Source: Gammaproteobacteria bacterium
GTDB taxonomy: Bacteria; Pseudomonadota; Gammaproteobacteria; Xanthomonadales; SZUA-36
NCBI GenBank assembly: GCA_024275935.1
Contig: JAJRYF010000126.1
Location: forward strand, 1 to 40,793
DNA: 40,793 nucleotides
Reading direction: 5' to 3'
Shown here: one piece after another, positions 36,243 through 40,793 of the stretch
How the letters are laid out: every line of letters begins with the position of its first letter
Position numbering within the stretch: position 1 is the stretch's first letter
Notes under the pieces: generated by a model
The model's database searches: none
What the model was told of the DNA's origin: nothing
What the model saw: the letters and a program-made list of their open reading frames with translations, nothing else
Translations under genes and position numbers: made by a program

Positions 36243-36725
36243 GGTTATTCCTTTATGGAGCTCTATATTGTTATACGCATATTTTAGCACTTACCCGCGT
36301 ATCTTTGCGGCCTACAGGGGCAAGCAAAAGCTTATCCACAATTCCTGTGGATAACTCTGTGAATAAGATTAATTATCAGGCTTTCTGCGCTTGGGGCGGG
36401 GTGTGCTCTGCTAGAATGGTCAAAAATTGAGCATATTTAATTATCTTTTATTAATCATATAGATATGACAGTAAAGAGAGAGTATACGTATCAATACATG
36501 ATCTAAGCGCTTGATTATTTCTATTTCTCGGTGGTGTGTATAAATTTTCCAATTACTGGCACGGTTTTTCTGCGAAGTGCCTATTAAAACCCTTACTGTA
36601 TTTGGGGCGCGCCAAGAATTCATACTTAAAATAGTTAACGGGACAGTACTATCTTGGGCCACATATCTGGGTGCTGCTTAAATGGGTTATTATGAGCCTT
36701 AATAAAACTGATTTATGATCTCGAT
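36243..36725. other. AT-rich gene-free interval between argS and the kinase-like gene
   Basis: This 483-bp divergent region contains no gene I would support. It holds the argS leader at its left end, then a DnaA-box-like cluster (36332-36366), and then an AT-rich stretch (about 36420-36560) with many ATTAAT/TATAT runs. A minus-strand frame at 36441-36662 has no recognisable protein features. Promoters for argS (minus) and the kinase-like gene (plus) must lie here, but I see no strong sigma-70 match. Confidence 0.5.
36332..36366. promoter_or_regulatory. Cluster of three DnaA-box-like 9-mers
   Basis: TTATCCACA (36332-36340) and its exact inverse TGTGGATAA (36346-36354) form a perfect 9-bp inverted repeat around ATTCC. 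A third site, TGTGAATAA (36358-36366), also fits the DnaA consensus TTWTNCACA in reverse. Two perfect consensus boxes and one permissive box in 35 bp is unlikely by chance. It could bind DnaA to regulate argS or the kinase-like gene, to titrate DnaA, or as part of an origin. No dnaA, dnaN or gidA gene is nearby. Confidence 0.65.
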
Positions 36726-38141
36726 ATGTTTATTTATAGACCACTACTAATAGGCTCCATGTTGCTGGTATTAAACATCACCCAGCTAGCAGCGAAACCG
36801 GTACACCAGTCTTTTACTTCTTCGAATGGGGTGGTAGAGGTTTGCCGGGCATTGCCACCGATTCCTGATGGTGAGTACAAATCTAAAGATAGCCAGAGCG
36901 AGTCTGAGTACTGCCAATATGATTTGTATTCAGGAAATGTGGCAATGTGCCCAAAAACTTGGAGTACAAGCCCAGGGACTATTTTCTATTCAACCGCTGG
37001 GGGTGAATTTGCAGGGCGGGCGGAAGCTTTCGAGCAGCAGTGGTGTAGTAACACCAAGTCTCGCAATTTACCGGCTGAGAAAGTGGTCAAGTTCAAGACC
37101 ACTATGAATGGTCTTAAAACCAGCGCGACTTTTTCTCCAGCATCTTTACTGTATTACCATTTTTCTCGCTATTTTGACACGGTGGTTAAAATTCCGCCAA
37201 GCGTTTGGCGCAGTATCGACCGCAAGGAGCACCTACGCCGAGTCACGCGCAATGGAGTTAAATGGAGCTCGCACTCAAAAATGATTAATGCGGGCTGGGT
37301 AAAAATGGAGAAGGCTGAAGAAAATCCGGAATCCTACCGCCCCGCTGGGGAGTTATTTAGCCCCGATCGTAATACCATTTATGGGATTTTGATTAACTCA
37401 CCTGGGAGTCGCTACGGGGTCGAGTTTAACGGCACCAGGGAGTCCGGCTGGGGTGTGGGGCAAAATCTAGATTTTCAGAAAACTCCGCCATATCTGGCTC
37501 TGAGCAGTTCGGAGCCGCTGCTGGAAGCAATTGCCAGTGGTCTGTCGCAGGCCAGTAAAAACAGTAAATTACGCAAGGCCATTGGTAAGGGTTTTTCTGA
37601 GCTACAGATGACATTTTGGATGCAGGAACTCACCGAAATTACTTTGCTTGACTTTATTTTCAGCCAGCAAGACCGCATCGGTAATATTGATTACCGCTGG
37701 TATTGGTATTGGCTTGAAGGTGGAGAGTTAAAACATCGCCTGTCAAAAAGCAGAACAGTGCCCGAGGAGTTGGCTGGGTTTAAGCCACAACGGCTCAAAC
37801 GCACTTGGCTGAGTGATAATGATGCTGGTGGTAGAGTTGCTTATGTGAACTTTACCCGCAAGGCAAAAATGCTGGAAAAGCAGCGTCATTACAATCCTGA
37901 CTTATACAGCAAACTTCAGTCCCTTGCTGCCGATTTTAGAGACCAAGGAGAGGTCTATCAGTACTTGGTCAGCAGTTTCGGCTTGAATACTAGGCAGCTA
38001 AAGCAGATTGTCAGTAATACCCAGACTGCGGCGGAAATATTGCGTGGAAACTGTGTGGCGGGTCAGTTGCGCTTTGACTTAGATGCCACAGCTTTTGCTG
38101 TGAGTGGTGCGGCAGTGGAGCGGCGAGTTAGTTGTGAATAA
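36726..38141 (+). CDS. Exported protein of unknown function with atypical-kinase-like motifs
   Basis: 471 residues. I do not recognise it as a named family. Residues 1-23 are a signal peptide, and Cys40, 63, 75 and 107 suggest disulfides in the periplasm. The central part has an order seen in HipA/Fam20/PI3K-like kinase folds: a lysine strand EKVVKFKTT (K122), a helix then PP loop (SLLYYHFSRYFDTVVKIPPS, 140-159), a catalytic-loop-like DFIFSQQDRIGN (D316, N320) and a metal-site-like WLSDNDAGGR (D364, D366). This is a visual resemblance only. The next gene, a phosphoesterase, overlaps by 8 bp, suggesting a linked function. Confidence 0.6.
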   Translation: MFIYRPLLIGSMLLVLNITQLAAKPVHQSFTSSNGVVEVCRALPPIPDGEYKSKDSQSESEYCQYDLYSGNVAMCPKTWSTSPGTIFYSTAGGEFAGRAEAFEQQWCSNTKSRNLPAEKVVKFKTTMNGLKTSATFSPASLLYYHFSRYFDTVVKIPPSVWRSIDRKEHLRRVTRNGVKWSSHSKMINAGWVKMEKAEENPESYRPAGELFSPDRNTIYGILINSPGSRYGVEFNGTRESGWGVGQNLDFQKTPPYLALSSSEPLLEAIASGLSQASKNSKLRKAIGKGFSELQMTFWMQELTEITLLDFIFSQQDRIGNIDYRWYWYWLEGGELKHRLSKSRTVPEELAGFKPQRLKRTWLSDNDAGGRVAYVNFTRKAKMLEKQRHYNPDLYSKLQSLAADFRDQGEVYQYLVSSFGLNTRQLKQIVSNTQTAAEILRGNCVAGQLRFDLDATAFAVSGAAVERRVSCE

Positions 38142-39087
38142 ATTTCTGCGCTGTTACTGGCTTGCGCTACTATTATTGGTTAGTGCAACGGCCGAGGCTA
38201 GCAGTGTGCGACTGGTGGTTATCTCTGACTTAAATAGCAGTTATGGAAGTCTTACATACCCGCAAACTGTACCAGCAGCAATTAAGCGTATCCTTGAGCT
38301 AAAGCCGGACCTCGTATTGATTACTGGCGATATGGTAGCGGGTCAGCGTCCCTCGAAGCTTCTAAATGAGTTGGAGTTGACTGCAATGTGGGAGGTTTTT
38401 GAGCGTGTAGTAGCCAAACCATTACGCCAGGCTGGTATTCCGCTGCTGGCGGTAGCCGGGAATCACGATGCTTCAGCGGAACCGAAATTCAAGCGGGAGC
38501 GCAAGGCCTTCAACGACTACTGGCAATCACGCCAACCAAAGCTCCAGGCGGTTGCTAAAAATACCCCGCTACAATGGGCCTGGAAGCTTAATAATCTGAC
38601 AGTTGTGGGCGTGGATGCCACCCAGCATGGGCCGCTAAGGCCAACGGCTCAGCGTGATTGGTTAGTGCAAGCTCTCAGGGGCCTTAAGCCTGCCACCAGC
38701 GAGGTTATTGTAGTCGCCGGCCATTTACCGATTTGGGCCTTTGCCAAGGGACGGGAAAGCGGTATATTGAAGGATCCAGAGCTAGAGTTATTACTTTTGG
38801 AAAACGGGGTAGATGCCTATATCAGCGGCCACCACCACGCTTTTTATCCAGCTATTCATAACGAGTTACTGCAGTTTTCTATGGGCGCATTGGGCAGTGG
38901 TCGGCGAGCTTTGATTGGCAGTCGCAAAAAAGCACCAGCAAGTTTTCTGTTGATGGATATTGCTGTTAATGGAGAGTTTAGTTATCACGCTCTGTGGGGC
39001 AAAGGTTTTCGCCAGCAAATTAAGGTGGAGCAACTGCCGAAAACCATTCGCAGTAATGAAGTTATGTTGCTCCGTGCGGGCGGTTAA
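38134..39087 (+). CDS. Exported calcineurin-like metallophosphoesterase
   Basis: 317 residues from GTG 38134, which has GCGAG upstream and starts right at a signal peptide (to about residue 24); an in-frame GTG at 38104 lies inside the previous gene. Metal-site motifs are present in order: ISDLN, ITGDMVAG, AGNHD, AGHLPIWAF and SGHHHAF. The first reads D-x-N where most relatives have D-x-H. It should hydrolyse phosphoester bonds in the periplasm; the substrate is unknown. It overlaps the kinase-like gene by 8 bp and converges on the symporter gene, sharing TTAA (39084-39087) as overlapping stop codons. Confidence 0.88.
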   Translation: MNKFLRCYWLALLLLVSATAEASSVRLVVISDLNSSYGSLTYPQTVPAAIKRILELKPDLVLITGDMVAGQRPSKLLNELELTAMWEVFERVVAKPLRQAGIPLLAVAGNHDASAEPKFKRERKAFNDYWQSRQPKLQAVAKNTPLQWAWKLNNLTVVGVDATQHGPLRPTAQRDWLVQALRGLKPATSEVIVVAGHLPIWAFAKGRESGILKDPELELLLLENGVDAYISGHHHAFYPAIHNELLQFSMGALGSGRRALIGSRKKAPASFLLMDIAVNGEFSYHALWGKGFRQQIKVEQLPKTIRSNEVMLLRAGG

Positions 39088-40793
39088 TCTTCTGTCGGTG
39101 GATCACCCCATTTGAGCAGATTATCCATAATTGACCAGCGGGTGACATGCGGTGTCGCCCCTTCTCCCAAAATCCAGTAGGTATAGGCATGCTGAACTGT
39201 GCCAGTGGCTTTTTTGGCTACCAGCCAACGACCGAGGGTGGCGGCAAAATCATGTTGTCCTTTAGCTACGGCAAAGCCTAGGGGCATTTTTTTACGGGTC
39301 ATGCCAGCTGGGATTACAGTGGTGTAGTCCGGATAGAGCAGCGTCCAGGCGGTCCCAATTTCCACTTCAACTAAAAGCGCATCGTAGACACTGTCTTGTT
39401 GCTCGAAGAACTCGCGGAAATTAGTGATTTTAGTCCAGTTGACGGCATGTGTAGGATAGTTCCGGGTAACGGATTGCTTTATGTTTTCAACCGGCCCGGT
39501 ATAGGCAATTGAGAGCTTGCCAACTTCGCGCAGTGACTCAATGCTATTAAATTCGCTTTTGCGATAGTCTAGCACTACAAGGCTGAGTTCTCCGTCAAGG
39601 TAGGCATCGGAAAGGTCCACAACTTTTAGCATTTCCATAGACAGAGGAATTGTGCCCATCAAATCGATTTCGCCACGGCTCAACTGTTCTGGCAGAGTCT
39701 CAAAGCTGGTTGGAACAAATTCCAGACTAACACCTAACTCCAAAGCCAGCTCAGAAACCAGCTCTACATCGAAGCCCACCAGTTGGTCGTGGTCGTTAAA
39801 GAAAGTAAATGGCAGGCGCTTATAGTCATAGCCAACCCTGAGAACGCCAGAGTCGGAAATTTGTTGCATCACATTGGTGTGTGGGTCGAGTATCCGTCGC
39901 GGTAGAGCTTCTGGCAGGCCACGAATAACCTTGGTCTCTACCAGCGAATCTTCCAAATTCATTGAAAGAATCATTTTGTCTTTGGTATAAGCGGTGTCGA
40001 TACTGTAGGCAAGAAATACCTTGGTTAATAGTACCGAGGCAAACAAAATCACCAGGCTCACAAGCCCCAGCCGGAGTATCTTGAACATATTAAAGCGCAG
40101 GTGGCCGGTCAGGGCAGCAGTGCCGATTACCGAAAATGCCAGCAGGTTCATGGCCGAGACCATGGTATCGAACTTGCCGTTGATGATTCCGGTGGGGATA
40201 TATAGCTGGAATAAATCCTGGGGTAATTTCTGGTGATCGAGCAGGAATGGTAGGGCAACTTGCGCCTTGGCGAAATAACTCGCCAATCCCGTCAGCAGAA
40301 ACGATGGGTACTCATAGACTGCCATTGGCGTGCTCGACTGCCAGGCGACATATGGCACGAACAATAAAGAGAGTAACTTACCGGCATTTGGGAAGTTAAA
40401 AGTGACTGGTACGATTACTTCTGAGAGAGAATCTACATCATCTGACATCAGCCCGTAATCCCGATAAAGCTGGCGACTTGCCTCAATTAGCATTGGCAGG
40501 ATAATAAATACATTTTGGGTAATGAAGGCAGTAATTAACGCATCTTTGGAATAGCGGAATATATCCCGGTACTTGAAGGGTGTAAGGGTGCTTATTAGCA
40601 CCGGCATAACCCATAAAGACAGATATAGAGCAGCGACTATATATACTGCAAAATATACCTCTAACTTGCGAATATCTTCCAGAGTCATGGTCCCGGCGGC
40701 AACCGCAATAATTGCAAACACCCCAATTGGGGTAAGAGCAACCATGAATTTCGTGACTTTAGTCAAGGCATCAATTAGTACTCTGAAGCCATC
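39084..40793 (-). CDS. Dicarboxylate/amino acid:cation symporter fused to a periplasmic solute-binding domain (5' end beyond window)
   Basis: 569 residues are visible and the frame is still open at the right edge, so the start is missing. The first part (to about residue 265) is the C-terminal portion of a DAACS/SDF-family symporter: MVALTPIGVFAIIAVAAG, SKDALITAFITQN and VPVTFNFPNAGK are family blocks. From about 305, after a linker, comes an SBP_bac_3 domain: GVLRVGYDYKRLPFTFFN, LVGFDVELVSELALELGV and RGEIDLMGTIP. Joining a solute-binding domain to this secondary transporter is uncommon, because these carriers normally act without one. The substrate may be an amino acid or dicarboxylate. Confidence 0.85.
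   Translation of the reverse strand, partial: DGFRVLIDALTKVTKFMVALTPIGVFAIIAVAAGTMTLEDIRKLEVYFAVYIVAALYLSLWVMPVLISTLTPFKYRDIFRYSKDALITAFITQNVFIILPMLIEASRQLYRDYGLMSDDVDSLSEVIVPVTFNFPNAGKLLSLLFVPYVAWQSSTPMAVYEYPSFLLTGLASYFAKAQVALPFLLDHQKLPQDLFQLYIPTGIINGKFDTMVSAMNLLAFSVIGTAALTGHLRFNMFKILRLGLVSLVILFASVLLTKVFLAYSIDTAYTKDKMILSMNLEDSLVETKVIRGLPEALPRRILDPHTNVMQQISDSGVLRVGYDYKRLPFTFFNDHDQLVGFDVELVSELALELGVSLEFVPTSFETLPEQLSRGEIDLMGTIPLSMEMLKVVDLSDAYLDGELSLVVLDYRKSEFNSIESLREVGKLSIAYTGPVENIKQSVTRNYPTHAVNWTKITNFREFFEQQDSVYDALLVEVEIGTAWTLLYPDYTTVIPAGMTRKKMPLGFAVAKGQHDFAATLGRWLVAKKATGTVQHAYTYWILGEGATPHVTRWSIMDNLLKWGDPPTED

Noticed and set aside
36332-36366. Calling the DnaA-box cluster the chromosomal origin
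   Set aside because: Only three boxes are seen and no dnaA, dnaN, gidA or rpmH is nearby; a regulatory or titration site is equally possible.
36441-36662. 73-codon minus-strand frame in the argS upstream gap
   Set aside because: AT-rich region, no domain, no convincing ribosome binding site and unusual composition for a protein in this genome.
1-40793. CRISPR arrays, phage genes or insertion-sequence transposases
   Set aside because: No regularly spaced direct repeats, no cas genes, and no transposase or phage structural protein among the reading frames.

Overview
The window is 40.8 kb of tightly packed chromosomal DNA from a Gram-negative bacterium, almost certainly a gammaproteobacterium. 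The evidence is the gene content and order: tatABC; an elongasome and cell-wall cluster running mreBCD-mrdA-rodA-mltB-rlpA-dacA-ybeD-lipB-lipA; argS next to an ftsN-like SPOR gene; priA; tail-specific protease; and msrPQ. Placement near the Pseudomonadales/Cellvibrionales is an inference from this order. I see no prophage, transposase, plasmid gene or CRISPR array. Most genes are housekeeping; the accessory material is small.

Layout. 1-63 is a possible 3' end of a gene entering from outside. 64-339 has no gene but is purine-rich and may be structured. 340-2105 (minus) holds a DUF3465 protein, a rhomboid protease and a DUF4136 lipoprotein. 2210-3653 (plus) holds a LOG-family phosphoribohydrolase and a BPSS1780-type membrane protein. 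3650-4966 (minus) is tatABC. 5094-6023 (minus) is a secreted beta-propeller-like protein with an IPTL-CTERM-like tail. A tRNA-Met(CAT) with a clear promoter (minus) and a PfkB-family kinase (minus) follow. 7759-18412 (plus) is the shape/cell-wall/lipoate run. It is followed by a GNAT-like protein, prc (plus), mscL (minus), priA (plus) and a GFA-domain protein (plus). 24849-31873 (plus) is a complete MoxR-DUF58-DUF4381-BatA-BatB/C-BatD operon. 31901-36242 (minus) holds msrQ, msrP, a Zn-ribbon protein, an ftsN-like gene and argS. 36726-39087 (plus) is a two-gene exported unit: an unrecognised protein with atypical-kinase-like motifs, then a metallophosphoesterase. The right edge (minus) is a dicarboxylate-symporter/solute-binding-domain fusion that runs off the window.

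How the genes work together. MreB, MreC, MreD, PBP2 and RodA form the lateral-wall elongation machine. MltB, RlpA and PBP5/6 (dacA) trim and mature the glycan. Lipoate synthesis (lipB, lipA) rides at the end of the same run. TatABC would export the folded MsrP precursor, which has a twin-arginine signal, and MsrQ is its membrane electron donor. The Bat operon pairs a MoxR chaperone-like ATPase with membrane-anchored VWA proteins.

The most interesting non-routine signals are: (i) the exported kinase-like/phosphoesterase pair at 36726-39087; (ii) a roughly 165-bp imperfect palindrome before the Bat operon (about 24596-24762); (iii) three DnaA-box-like 9-mers packed into 35 bp between argS and the kinase-like gene; (iv) two strong hairpins splitting mreB from mreC; (v) the symporter/SBP fusion; and (vi) the diverged IPTL-CTERM sorting tail.
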